A stretch of DNA of 64,000 nucleotides from Paucisalibacillus algeriensis (GTDB lineage: Bacteria > Bacillota > Bacilli > Bacillales > Amphibacillaceae): the NCBI RefSeq assembly GCF_000577245.1, contig NZ_CBYO010000001.1:248001-312000 (forward strand), written 5' to 3'. Positions 1 to 8,450 of this stretch are shown here, one piece after another (position 1 is the stretch's first letter; the number at the start of each line of letters is the position of its first letter). The position numbers and the translations under genes were made by a program. The notes below the pieces were generated by a model. It did not search any database, was not told the origin of the DNA, and saw only the letters and a list, made by a program, of their open reading frames with translations.

Positions 1-1
1 G

Positions 2-100
2 GGGCACCGTGAAAATATTTTGAATGCTAACTATACGCATATTGGCGTAGGTTTCGTAAAAGAAGATATTGTTTGGACCCAACAATTTATTGGTAAGTAG
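2..100 (+). CDS. CAP/SCP-domain protein, C-terminal fragment
   Basis: The window opens inside a gene. The last 32 codons read HRENILNANYTHIGVG... and end at TAG. The H-x-E-N-I-(x)n-HIGVG pattern is the conserved end of the CAP (SCP-like, PR-1) domain that Bacillaceae secrete as extracellular or spore-associated proteins of the YkwD kind. Only the tail is visible, so signal peptide and catalytic-like residues cannot be judged. A strong terminator follows directly. Confidence 0.7.
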   Translation, partial: GHRENILNANYTHIGVGFVKEDIVWTQQFIGK

Positions 101-103
101 TGT

Positions 104-134
104 AGGACGGTATTCTAGGAATACCGTCCTTTTT
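104..134 (+). terminator. Intrinsic terminator after the CAP-domain gene
   Basis: A perfect 12-bp stem (AGGACGGTATTC / GAATACCGTCCT) with a 3-nt loop is followed by a T run. Confidence 0.9.
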
Positions 135-202
135 CTCATTGGTATTTTTTCAGAATTTTGTAGTGAAATTAATAAGATAATCTAGCAAATATTGGGGATT
201 TG

Positions 203-697
203 ATGAAAAAAAATATGGTAATTGGGATATTAGTTTTATCTTGTTTTCTACTGATGCTCTTAAGTTCATCATTATATAAAGAAATAAGAAACATGAAAAA
301 TGAAACTGGCATGGACTATTATCACTTAGTAAGTGATACACGCTATTTTGTTAGGGAGATTAAAGAGACAAATTTGGAAGAGGCACTCGAGACGGATAGT
401 GGAAAACAATTTCTGTCTAGCTATATTAGAGAATTGCAAGACAAACAAAAGATGTACTTTAAGCCTTCTAACAATATTCATGAGATTGGAAATATGCTTA
501 GGGACGTTCAACTCATCCTGGAAGAAGCACTGAAAAAAGGAACCATTACAGATGAGGAAGAAACATCCGTAAAGAAAAGTTTAGAAATAATTGGGTTTAT
601 ATTATTAGATTTGCAAGTACTAGCTAGAGACAATTCTTGGTACGATCTCTTTAATGATAGAGAACTTAAAGAAGAGATTATTAAGAAAATGGAATAA
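203..697 (+). CDS. Hypothetical membrane-anchored protein
   Basis: A 164-residue protein with one N-terminal hydrophobic segment (about residues 4-24), likely a signal anchor, followed by a charged, mostly helical, soluble part rich in Glu and Lys. No family is recognised. ATG at 203 is preferred over TTG at 200 because the GGGGAT ribosome site lies immediately upstream. It is monocistronic, between the terminator of the CAP gene and plsC. Confidence 0.6.
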   Translation: MKKNMVIGILVLSCFLLMLLSSSLYKEIRNMKNETGMDYYHLVSDTRYFVREIKETNLEEALETDSGKQFLSSYIRELQDKQKMYFKPSNNIHEIGNMLRDVQLILEEALKKGTITDEEETSVKKSLEIIGFILLDLQVLARDNSWYDLFNDRELKEEIIKKME

Positions 698-784
698 CGG
701 ATTAATGATGATTATTAGCAGGTAAGAAAATGTTCCTTGAACATCATCGTTTTAGCAGTATAATAAAGTCTTGGGGGGAACATT

Positions 785-1549
785 ATGTTATTTACAATCA
801 AGATTTATACATATGCAGTTATTTTAGTTATAGGCAGTATTTTTAAATTACAAAAAGCAAAGCGATTATACCAACAACCAACAACAGCTGAAATAAGAAA
901 AGAGATATTTGAAACACCACAGAATGTTTCTGCAAAGGTTATGAAAGCAACCGGTACGATTGTCCAGGTAACAGGAAGAGAAAAAGTACCAGAGGGAGCC
1001 GTGCTGTACGTTGCAAACCATCAAGGTTTATTTGATATTTTATCCTTCTTAGGACATCTAGATAAGCCAATTGGCTTTATTGCAAAAAAAGAAATTAACA
1101 AGCTACCAATTATTAGATCTTGGATGGGATTATTAAATTGTGTATTTATTGACCGTACAGACCGTCGTCAGTCTATGAACGCAATAAATCAAGGAATTGA
1201 AAATCTAAAAAACGGTTATTCTCTTGTGATTTTTCCAGAAGGTACTAGAAGTAAAGGGGCAGAGCTTAATGAGTTTAAGCCTGGGAGTCTTCGTTTGGCA
1301 ACAAAAGCAAATGTTCCTATTGTTCCGGTGACAATTAATGGAACCTATAAGATGCTTGAGGAGAATAATGGACGAGTTAATGGTACATCAGTAAGCATGA
1401 CTATTCATGATCCAATTTTTCCAGAAAACTATGCATCATTAAAAAGTGCAGAGCTTGCTAAAGAGCTTCAAGACATTGTTCAGTCAGGGCTACCTCAAAC
1501 AAACAAACAGGAAAAAATAAAAGAGGAATTCGTAATTACTACACGATAA
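785..1549 (+). CDS. plsC: 1-acyl-sn-glycerol-3-phosphate acyltransferase
   Basis: Transfers an acyl chain to the sn-2 position of lysophosphatidic acid to give phosphatidic acid for membrane phospholipids. The PlsC family signatures are present: NHQGLFD (the HX4D-type catalytic block, near residue 78) and FPEGTRSKG (near residue 150). There is one N-terminal hydrophobic segment. At 254 residues the length is a little above the usual 240. A strong GGGGGGAAC ribosome site precedes ATG, and TATAAT-like sequence lies at about 758. It stands alone and is followed by a terminator. Confidence 0.9.
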   Translation: MLFTIKIYTYAVILVIGSIFKLQKAKRLYQQPTTAEIRKEIFETPQNVSAKVMKATGTIVQVTGREKVPEGAVLYVANHQGLFDILSFLGHLDKPIGFIAKKEINKLPIIRSWMGLLNCVFIDRTDRRQSMNAINQGIENLKNGYSLVIFPEGTRSKGAELNEFKPGSLRLATKANVPIVPVTINGTYKMLEENNGRVNGTSVSMTIHDPIFPENYASLKSAELAKELQDIVQSGLPQTNKQEKIKEEFVITTR

Positions 1550-1568
1550 CATACATCTGGGAATATAC

Positions 1569-1604
1569 AAACAGTTGGGAGGATGGTTTTCCCGCTGTTT
1601 TTTT
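1569..1604 (+). terminator. Terminator after plsC
   Basis: An imperfect hairpin (ACAG-TT-GGGA / TCCC-G-CTGT) is followed by seven Ts. Confidence 0.7.
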
Positions 1605-1687
1605 GTACAAATAAAATCATTATCCCAATCGTATCGATGCATACTAGAAATAGTAGGATGTAATGTTTAGAAGTTGAGGTGAGTTTT

Positions 1688-2683
1688 ATGGTTCAAGGTA
1701 CAATGAATTTAAATACACAAATAGATAAAGAATGGTTACAAAATTATGTGGATGATTGGGTAGCGTTTTATCAAAAGACAACTCAAGAAGGTAAAGTGGC
1801 TTCCTATATCCCAGTACTAGCTGAAGCTAACCCAGATCACCTTGGGATTGCTATTTATGGAAAGAACGGTATGACTATAAGTTCCGGTGATACTGATGTT
1901 ACATTTACAATCCAAAGTATCTCTAAAATGCTAACCTTTATTGTTGCTTGTATGGAAAGAGGGGTTGGTTATGTACTGGACCGGGTAGATGTAGAACCAA
2001 CTGGTGAGGCATTTAATTCGATTATGCACTTAGAGATGAAAAGCCTGAATAAACCTTTTAATCCCTTCGTAAATGCTGGGGCTATAACGGTTACCTCACT
2101 ATTAGAAGGGGAAAACTCACAGGAGAAACTAGAGCCAGTCTTTGGTTTACTGGAGAAAATTATCGGTTATCGACCAAACATTAATCAGCAGGTCTTTATA
2201 TCAGAAGATGAAACCTCTGCAAGAAACCGAGCTATTGGCTATTATTTAGTAGAAACAGGATTTCTTGAGTCATCCCTTGAAGTAACCCTGGAAACTTACT
2301 TTAAACAGTGTTCAATCGAGACCACGGTCGCGGATTTAGCTAGAATAGGGTTAATTTTGGCAAATGATGGAGAAGATCCTGATAGTGAAGAGGAGATAAT
2401 CCCACGGCAAATCGCTCGAATTACCAAAGCGTTAATGCTAACATGTGGGATGTATGATGCATCCGGAAAATTTGCAACCTATGTCGGTATCCCAGCCAAA
2501 AGTGGTGTATCAGGTGGAATTGTAGCCCTTTCACCGCCACGGGTGAGAACTGCTCAATTTCCTTTTATAGAAGGATGTGGAATTGGCGTATATGGCCCCG
2601 CACTAGAAGACAGAGGAAACAGCATTGCAGGGATGAAATTATTAAAGCATATCGCATCACAATGGGATTTAAGTATTTTTTGA
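1688..2683 (+). CDS. glsA: Glutaminase
   Basis: Hydrolyses glutamine to glutamate and ammonia. This is a 331-residue serine-dependent glutaminase of the GlsA/YbgJ family. The S-x-x-K catalytic motif (SISK, about residues 78-81), the NAGAI block and the SGVSGGI segment near the C terminus are all visible. ATG at 1688 is chosen over GTG at 1679 because GAGGTGA lies 5-6 bases before it. A SRAP-family gene follows 15 bases later, so the two may be cotranscribed, although no functional link is obvious. Confidence 0.93.
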   Translation: MVQGTMNLNTQIDKEWLQNYVDDWVAFYQKTTQEGKVASYIPVLAEANPDHLGIAIYGKNGMTISSGDTDVTFTIQSISKMLTFIVACMERGVGYVLDRVDVEPTGEAFNSIMHLEMKSLNKPFNPFVNAGAITVTSLLEGENSQEKLEPVFGLLEKIIGYRPNINQQVFISEDETSARNRAIGYYLVETGFLESSLEVTLETYFKQCSIETTVADLARIGLILANDGEDPDSEEEIIPRQIARITKALMLTCGMYDASGKFATYVGIPAKSGVSGGIVALSPPRVRTAQFPFIEGCGIGVYGPALEDRGNSIAGMKLLKHIASQWDLSIF

Positions 2684-2698
2684 TTGGGGGATTAGGAT

Positions 2699-3370
2699 AT
2701 GTGCGGAAGATATACGATGCTAGCAGATGAACTAGAAATTCTAGAGGAATTTGGAATTGAACAAGAGATTAGAGATTATCATCCAAGTTACAATATCGCA
2801 CCAGGGCAAAATGTACTTGCAATTATTCATGACGGGAAAAAGAAACGTGCAGGCTACCTGCGCTGGGGACTCGTTCCTTCATGGGCAAAGGATGAAAAAA
2901 TTGGTTACAAAATGATTAACGCTAGAAGTGAATCCGCACATGAAAAACCGAGCTTTAAAAATCTTATGTCCCGAAAACGATGTTTGGTTATAGCCGATAG
3001 TTTTTATGAGTGGAAAAGAAATGAAGATGGAAGTAAACAACCGAAACGTATCCACATTGCTAATCGTAAGTTGTTCGCATTTGCAGGATTGTGGGATAAA
3101 TGGAGTCATAATAATAAGGATCTATTTACTTGTACGATCTTAACCCGCGACGCTAATCCGTTTATGAAAGAAATTCATCATCGTGAGCCCATTATTTTAC
3201 CTAAGGAAAAGGAAGATGAGTGGATTGCGCCAGAACGTATGGAGCCAGTTGAGGCACATGAATTTCTCTTTCATGTAGAACCAGAAGAGCTTACAGCATA
3301 CAATGTTTCGAGTTATGTAAATGCAGCGAAGAATAATGATGAGTCGTGTATTGTACCGTTAGCAGAGTAG
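2699..3370 (+). CDS. SOS response-associated peptidase (SRAP, YedK/HMCES-like)
   Basis: SRAP proteins crosslink covalently to abasic sites in single-stranded DNA through the N-terminal cysteine. The protein begins MCGRYTM, with Cys2 as the reactive residue after Met removal. It carries the family blocks NARSES (about residue 79) and HHREP (about residue 160). At 223 residues it has the normal length. A good GGGGGATTAGGAT ribosome region lies upstream. It follows glsA closely and ends at a shared bidirectional terminator. Confidence 0.93.
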   Translation: MCGRYTMLADELEILEEFGIEQEIRDYHPSYNIAPGQNVLAIIHDGKKKRAGYLRWGLVPSWAKDEKIGYKMINARSESAHEKPSFKNLMSRKRCLVIADSFYEWKRNEDGSKQPKRIHIANRKLFAFAGLWDKWSHNNKDLFTCTILTRDANPFMKEIHHREPIILPKEKEDEWIAPERMEPVEAHEFLFHVEPEELTAYNVSSYVNAAKNNDESCIVPLAE

Positions 3371-3431
3371 CTAGGGGGCTTTAAAGAAAATGGTATAAAG
3401 TGATTCACATGCTTAACATCTCTTTAAACAA

Positions 3432-3466
3432 AAAGTCCGTGACACAAGCTAGTAGTCACGGACTTT
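3432..3466. terminator. Bidirectional terminator between SRAP gene and symporter
   Basis: A perfect 12-bp inverted repeat (AAAGTCCGTGAC / GTCACGGACTTT) with an 11-nt loop lies between two convergent genes. Confidence 0.9.
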
Positions 3467-3472
3467 CTATAG

Positions 3473-4942
3473 TTATATCGTCTTTTTACGGTGTTCCTTC
3501 ATCAAACTTAAAAATTCTTCCGCTTTCTCTTTAGGTGCTTGTGTGACAAGACTAATCCCAACAAATAAAGCCGTTGATAGGATTAACCCCCAAATGCCAG
3601 AACCTAATCCAAGTGGCTTTGTCCCGGTCGCTTCAAGTACTAATACAATTAATGCACTAACAATTACACTGACGATTACGCCAGCAGCTGTTCCACGTTT
3701 CCAGAAAAATGTACCTACAATGGCTGGTACTCCAACTATTAATCCGGAAGAAGCAGCTACTGATAATACGGCAATTAGGTTCAATTCTAATTCAGCAAAA
3801 GCATAGGCTAAGATGGCAATGACAGGAATAACAATTTTACCTACTTTTAGTTGCTTATTATCATCTGGACGGCTTTTCATATTTCCATAAACATCTCGTG
3901 CAAACATAGATGATAATGTCAACATAATCGAGTCGATGGTGGATACTGCTGCAGCTAAGATTCCTACCATAACAATGACACCTAAAAGTGGTGGTACGAC
4001 ATCTGATGATAGTAATGCTGGCGTTGCAAGGTCTGCTTTTTCTAAATCTGGGAATAGTTGTAAAGCAGAAAATCCCCACATTACAGAAACAAAGGTATAA
4101 ATAAAACCGAAAACAAGAAAACCAATTAACATTTGTCGAAGACCTTTAAAGGAATTCGGCATAAATAACCGCTGGCTTACTTGTGGATTAGAAATACTAA
4201 AGAAGAACCATGGTATTGTTAATCCCAAGAAAGTTAGGAAGCTAAAGTAACCATTTCCTGGCACAGATAAGGTCCCTTGTTGATTTACCTGAAGGTTTTC
4301 GAAAAATTGACCAAAGCCCCCAAGTGAATGAACAATGATAATAACAACAGTGGTTGATGTAATAATCATGAAAATTGCTTGTAGTGAGTCAGTCCAAACA
4401 ACGGATCTAATCCCTGCTGTATAAGAAAAGAATACTGCTAAAACAACCGCTATAATGACCCCAGCTGAAAATGGAATGGCATTATCGGTCATTCCTTGTA
4501 ACAGATATCCAACCCCAGCTAATTGTACCGCGCTATAAGGAATTAAAAATAAACAACTCATTAGTGAAATAACTGCAGCTGCCGTTTTACTCTGATAACG
4601 ATCGCCAAGCATTTCAGACGGTGTCACATAACCATTCTTCTTCCCAGCTAACCAAAATCTAGGTCCGAAAATTAGTATTAAGGAAACCCCAATAAAATAT
4701 ATAATTTCAAAACCTAGTGCACCAACTCCACCTTGATAAGTAAGTCCTGCTAAACCTACCATCATAAAAGCACTATAGGTTGTTGCACTATAGCTAAGGG
4801 CTGATAATATACCGTTCATTTTTCGGTTTCCAATAAAGTATCCTGACATTCCAGGGAGATTTCCTTTTCGGGATAACAATGCAATAGCTGAAGCGATAAT
4901 AATATAAATAATAATTCCCCAAATAATTAAGCTTGTATTCAA
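3473..4942 (-). CDS. Sodium:solute symporter (SSS family), candidate vitamin transporter
   Basis: A 489-residue protein with about 13 hydrophobic segments, typical of the SSS family of Na+-driven uptake carriers. Landmarks include YFIGNRKMNG, the Tyr/Ser-rich TM1-2 region and GIRSVVWTDSLQA. TTG at 4942 is the best start because GGAGAGAG lies just upstream; it overlaps the stop of the small upstream gene. The substrate cannot be read from sequence. The divergent neighbour is NiaR, and a NiaR-like operator lies in front of this operon, so a role in niacin or NAD-precursor uptake is a testable inference. Pantothenate or another acid remains possible. Confidence 0.85.
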   Translation of the reverse strand: MNTSLIIWGIIIYIIIASAIALLSRKGNLPGMSGYFIGNRKMNGILSALSYSATTYSAFMMVGLAGLTYQGGVGALGFEIIYFIGVSLILIFGPRFWLAGKKNGYVTPSEMLGDRYQSKTAAAVISLMSCLFLIPYSAVQLAGVGYLLQGMTDNAIPFSAGVIIAVVLAVFFSYTAGIRSVVWTDSLQAIFMIITSTTVVIIIVHSLGGFGQFFENLQVNQQGTLSVPGNGYFSFLTFLGLTIPWFFFSISNPQVSQRLFMPNSFKGLRQMLIGFLVFGFIYTFVSVMWGFSALQLFPDLEKADLATPALLSSDVVPPLLGVIVMVGILAAAVSTIDSIMLTLSSMFARDVYGNMKSRPDDNKQLKVGKIVIPVIAILAYAFAELELNLIAVLSVAASSGLIVGVPAIVGTFFWKRGTAAGVIVSVIVSALIVLVLEATGTKPLGLGSGIWGLILSTALFVGISLVTQAPKEKAEEFLSLMKEHRKKTI

Positions 4943-4943
4943 A

Positions 4944-5132
4944 TTACTCTCTCCAATCTCTAGTAAGAACAATGTTTGCAAGTATGATGACAAGACCAGC
5001 TATTCCCCAGAATAAGAAACTCCCATACCAAGCATGCACATCAGATAATACGGTATATGGAATAATGTAAGCGAGGAGGATTGTTACAATAATCACAAAT
5101 CCCCAAATGCTCTTTGAAAGTTTTTTACTCAT
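4944..5132 (-). CDS. Small two-helix partner of the sodium symporter
   Basis: A 62-residue protein starting MSKKLSKSIWGF with two hydrophobic helices and a charged C-terminal end (LTRDWRE). Small proteins of this layout often precede SSS carriers in Firmicutes. AAAGGAG lies 8-13 bases before ATG. Its stop overlaps the start region of the symporter, so the pair is translationally coupled. Confidence 0.75.
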   Translation of the reverse strand: MSKKLSKSIWGFVIIVTILLAYIIPYTVLSDVHAWYGSFLFWGIAGLVIILANIVLTRDWRE

Positions 5133-5177
5133 TTCGTTTGTCTCCTTTAGTAGATTAATAGTAAAACAAGACTGTCG

Positions 5178-5210
5178 TTTACATGTGTCTTTACACATAT
5201 ATTTACACAT
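5178..5210. promoter_or_regulatory. Putative NiaR operator: three direct repeats of TTTACA
   Basis: TTTACATGTG, TTTACACAT and TTTACACAT start at 5178, 5190 and 5202, an exact 12-bp period. The block ACATGTGTCTTTACACAT resembles the ACAxxTGTCTTGACA-type NiaR sites recalled from Bacillus. It lies between the divergent symporter operon and niaR, where it could repress either or both. Confidence 0.6.
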
Positions 5211-5253
5211 CTTGAGCTAGAAATCAATCATTAATTTTGTTTTTTTTGGTTTG

Positions 5254-5281
5254 TTGCGAGCAAAGCGTGATAGGATATAAT
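5254..5281 (+). promoter_or_regulatory. SigA-type promoter of niaR
   Basis: TTGCGA and TATAAT are separated by 16 bp, about 55 bp before the niaR start codon. Confidence 0.6.
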
Positions 5282-5336
5282 AGTAGATACGTTATTAATT
5301 AGATAATCGTCTAAATATTATACGGAGGTTCTGAAA

Positions 5337-5879
5337 ATGAACAAGGAATCAAATAAAATTCTTGGGGAGAAACGCAGGCAATTAATCTTGTCCTGGTTGA
5401 AAGAAGAGGTTGATCCTATTACTGGTAAAGAATTATCTACCCGAACAAATGTAAGTCGCCAAGTGATTGTACAAGATATTTCTTTGCTAAAGGCCACAGG
5501 TGAACCAATCATTGCAACTGCAAGAGGATATGTGTATTTACAAGAAAGTAATCTTGAACAAACAAAATCAAGAGTTGTAGTCGTTCGACATACCCCTGAA
5601 CAAACAGCCGATGAGCTTTATACACTAGTCGATTATGGAGTTACAATACGAAATGTTATGGTGGAACATCCAATATACGGAGATATTACTGGTTCCTTAA
5701 TGATAAAAAATAGACGAGAAGCAGATGTTTTCTTAACTGAATTGAAGAATACAGGGGCTTCCCTCTTATCAAAGCTAACAGAAGGAATTCATTTACATAC
5801 GATTGAAGCGGATAATGAGAAGCAATTGGATGAGGCATGTGAAGCATTAAGACAAGCAGGTTATTTGTTGGAGGATTGA
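5337..5879 (+). CDS. niaR: Transcriptional repressor of NAD/niacin genes, NiaR
   Basis: NiaR (YrxA) represses niacin uptake and NAD biosynthesis genes when nicotinic acid is bound. The 180-residue protein has an N-terminal helix-turn-helix (HTH_11 type, about residues 10-65) and a C-terminal 3H domain. The metal/ligand-binding histidines of that domain appear in RHTPEQ, VEHPIYGDITG and GIHLHT. A TACGGAGG ribosome site precedes ATG. It is divergent from a sodium symporter with a candidate NiaR operator between them. Confidence 0.92.
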   Translation: MNKESNKILGEKRRQLILSWLKEEVDPITGKELSTRTNVSRQVIVQDISLLKATGEPIIATARGYVYLQESNLEQTKSRVVVVRHTPEQTADELYTLVDYGVTIRNVMVEHPIYGDITGSLMIKNRREADVFLTELKNTGASLLSKLTEGIHLHTIEADNEKQLDEACEALRQAGYLLED

Positions 5880-5925
5880 TATGATGTTAGTGGTTTGTTT
5901 GCTTCACATGGCAGTGTAGGTGAAA

Positions 5926-6043
5926 CTATCTAATAGAGCTATTTTCAAAGACAGAATCCCTAGTAAAGCATTGAGTCTGTCTAATAGAACCATTCTTAAG
6001 GACAGAGTCCTGGTAAAAACAGAAAAACTATCTAATAGAAACA
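5926..6043. repeat. 51-bp tandem repeat, 2.3 units
   Basis: Units start at 5926, 5977 and (partial) 6028, each opening CTRTCTAATAGA. The second unit matches the first imperfectly, including an AARGACAGARTCC block. An open frame runs through the repeat because 51 is a multiple of three, but there is no clear ribosome site, so it is treated as non-coding. Confidence 0.7.
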
Positions 6044-6076
6044 CAAACCAATCCAACACAATGCTATTCAAGAAGA

Positions 6077-6118
6077 AAAGGACAATTTTTCTCCCACATG
6101 AGAGAAAAACTGCCCTTT
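6077..6118. terminator. Bidirectional terminator between niaR and the AGCS symporter
   Basis: An imperfect stem (AAGG-CA-TTTTTCTC / GAGAAAAA-CTG-CCTT) with A and T runs on both sides serves the convergent genes. Confidence 0.75.
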
Positions 6119-6150
6119 ATTTATTTTAACCACTACCCAGTAACTATTAC

Positions 6151-7512
6151 TTATTCTCCAGAAGTTTTCGCGAGTCTTTCTTGTTCTTTTTCCTGCTTAG
6201 CAACTTCTAAGAATTTCTTTGTTTCATAAACAACTACACCGGAAAGTCCGAGTAGACCGATTAAGTTCGGTATTGCCATTAATGCGTTCATGACATCGGA
6301 AATACCCCAAACTAGATCTAGAGTCTGTACTGCTCCCCAGAAAATAGCGATAACAAACGCAACACGATAAATTGGAACTACTTTATCGTTAAATAAGTAT
6401 GCAAAACATTTTTCACCATAGTAAGACCAACCAACAAGTGTAGAGAAGGCGAATAGTACAATACCAATCGTTACGATGTAGCCACCCCAGTCACCTAGGA
6501 AATGTGCAAAGGATGCTTGTGTAAGTGGTCCGCCCTCTAAGCCATTACCGGCTAATCCTGCCATAACAATCGTAATTCCTGTAATAGAACAGACAATAAT
6601 AGTATCAATAAATACTTGTGTCATGGATACTAGTGCTTGACGGCCAGGATAGTCCGTTTTGGCAGCAGCAGCTGCAATTGGCGCAGAACCAAGTCCTGCC
6701 TCGTTGGAGAATACTCCACGTGCAACCCCATAACGAATTACGGTACCTAGTATACCACCACCAACAGCACTAGCTGAAAAGGCATCCGTAAAGATTAAGC
6801 TAATTGCTGCAGGTACAATATCAAAATTCATTACAATAATGACAAGTCCACCAAGTACATAAAATAAAGCCATAATCGGAACGAAGAAAGCAGTTACTTT
6901 TCCAATACTCTTAATACCACCAATAATAACTAAACCTGCAAATAATGTTAGAGCAATACCTGTTGCCCAAGTTGGAATGCTAAAGGAACTTTCTAACGCA
7001 TCAGAAACGGAGTTAGATTGTACCATGTTTCCAATACCAAATGCAGCTATCGCACCAAAGATTGCAAAAAGTATACCAAGCCACTTCGCATTTAATCCTT
7101 TTTCTAAGTAGTACATCGGTCCACCAGACATTTCACCTTTACTGTTTTCCACACGGTATTTTACCGCTAAGATGGCTTCGGCGTATTTTGTTGCCATTCC
7201 AAATAATGCGGTAATCCACATCCAGAAAACGGCACCCGGCCCACCTAGTACTACCGCTGTTGCTACCCCAACGATATTCCCTGTCCCAATCGTGGCCGCC
7301 ATGGCGGTGGTTAAGGCTTCATAGTGACTAATGTCTCCTTTTGAAGCTTTGTCTTGTCTTTTAGGGCTAAATGCGAGTCGTAAAGCATATGGAAGTGTAC
7401 GAAATTGCAAAAATCCTAATCGTAGTGTCAAGTATATACCAGTACCAACAATTAATATGAGTGTTGGTGGTCCCCAGACAAAACTACTAATATTGTTGAT
7501 TATCTCTTGCAT
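6151..7512 (-). CDS. Sodium:alanine/glycine symporter (AGCS family)
   Basis: A 453-residue Na+-coupled amino-acid carrier. AGCS signatures are visible: GTGNIVGVATAV in the N-terminal half, and the FSNEAGLGSAPIAAAAAKT block that lines the substrate site. About ten hydrophobic helices can be counted. ATG at 7512 (MQEIINN) is preferred because GGGAGGG lies just before it. B. subtilis AlsT and GlnT are relatives; whether this one takes alanine, glycine or glutamine is not decidable here. Confidence 0.9.
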   Translation of the reverse strand: MQEIINNISSFVWGPPTLILIVGTGIYLTLRLGFLQFRTLPYALRLAFSPKRQDKASKGDISHYEALTTAMAATIGTGNIVGVATAVVLGGPGAVFWMWITALFGMATKYAEAILAVKYRVENSKGEMSGGPMYYLEKGLNAKWLGILFAIFGAIAAFGIGNMVQSNSVSDALESSFSIPTWATGIALTLFAGLVIIGGIKSIGKVTAFFVPIMALFYVLGGLVIIVMNFDIVPAAISLIFTDAFSASAVGGGILGTVIRYGVARGVFSNEAGLGSAPIAAAAAKTDYPGRQALVSMTQVFIDTIIVCSITGITIVMAGLAGNGLEGGPLTQASFAHFLGDWGGYIVTIGIVLFAFSTLVGWSYYGEKCFAYLFNDKVVPIYRVAFVIAIFWGAVQTLDLVWGISDVMNALMAIPNLIGLLGLSGVVVYETKKFLEVAKQEKEQERLAKTSGE

Positions 7513-7645
7513 ATTTTTCCCTCCCTTTTGTCCTATTATAGATATAATATTTAGAACATTCAATATAAATTACATACTATTTAATCATTTCACTTAATTC
7601 TGTGAACAAGTTTGATTATAATAGGTTTGAAAGGTGGTTAGGCTA

Positions 7646-8116
7646 ATGATTCGAGTGTTATTTGTTTGTCTTGGCAATATTTGCCGTTCTCCTATGGCGG
7701 AAGCGGTTTTTCGGGATTTGATCGTAAAAGAAAAGATGACGAATATAATGGAAGTGGATTCTGGCGGTATAGGTGGATGGCATGTTGGTGAGATGCCTCA
7801 CCAAGGTACGAGAAAAGTATTAGATCAACTAAATATTTCATATGAGGGAATAAAGGCTAGACAAGTTTCTAAAAAAGATTGGGATGATTTTAATTATATT
7901 ATTGCGATGGATGACCAAAATATAAAAGACCTACGGAACATTAACTCGCAGAATGAGCAAATAGTTGTTGCGAAATTAATGGACTTTGTGGAGGAAGCTA
8001 GAGAGCAGGAAGTTCCCGATCCATACTATACAGGTAACTTTGATTACACATATGAACTAGTTATGGAAGGATGTTCTAAACTTCTTTCGTATATTAAGGA
8101 AATGCATAACATATAA
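7646..8116 (+). CDS. yfkJ: Low-molecular-weight protein-tyrosine phosphatase
   Basis: Dephosphorylates protein phosphotyrosine, or possibly phosphoarginine as some relatives do. The P-loop VCLGNICRSPMAEA (C-x5-R-S) is near the N terminus and the general-acid loop DPYYTG near the C terminus. At 156 residues it has family length. ATG at 7646 follows AAAGGTGG by 8 bases. It heads a three-gene group in the same order as B. subtilis yfkJ-yfkI-yfkH. Confidence 0.92.
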   Translation: MIRVLFVCLGNICRSPMAEAVFRDLIVKEKMTNIMEVDSGGIGGWHVGEMPHQGTRKVLDQLNISYEGIKARQVSKKDWDDFNYIIAMDDQNIKDLRNINSQNEQIVVAKLMDFVEEAREQEVPDPYYTGNFDYTYELVMEGCSKLLSYIKEMHNI

Positions 8117-8134
8117 CAAAAAGGAGTGGTCCAC

Positions 8135-8428
8135 ATGGGTAAAAGAAGATTGATTTCAAGTATTGCTATTGGAGCAGCTTTAGGTGGTGCAGCAGCATTA
8201 TTTGATTGGGAAACGAGAAACTATACGAAACATAAACTTTCAGTAGCAAAGGATAAATCTACAGATATTATTAAGAATCCTGTCTTATCTATCCATAATG
8301 CAAGAATCGCAATGGAGGAATTTAGTGAAAGCCTTGTGTATCAAACGGAAAATGCCGCTAATGCTCTGCAAACTGTAGAGAATTCAATAGCTAGAGTAAC
8401 TTCAAAACCAAAAAGACTAGAAGGCTGA
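8135..8428 (+). CDS. yfkI: YfkI-like small protein
   Basis: A 97-residue protein with an N-terminal Gly/Ala-rich hydrophobic segment (SIAIGAALGGAAALF) and a helical, charged remainder. Position between the phosphatase and the YihY protein matches yfkI of B. subtilis. Its function is unknown. ATG at 8135 sits 10 bases after AAGGAG; the GTG at 8126 is too close to it. Confidence 0.75.
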   Translation: MGKRRLISSIAIGAALGGAAALFDWETRNYTKHKLSVAKDKSTDIIKNPVLSIHNARIAMEEFSESLVYQTENAANALQTVENSIARVTSKPKRLEG

Positions 8429-8450
8429 AGCCTATATAGGAGGTTGGAGT

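Noticed and set aside
5920-6129. A 69-residue open frame after niaR
   Set aside because: It runs through a 51-bp tandem repeat and into a terminator, with no ribosome site, so the repeat explains the open frame.
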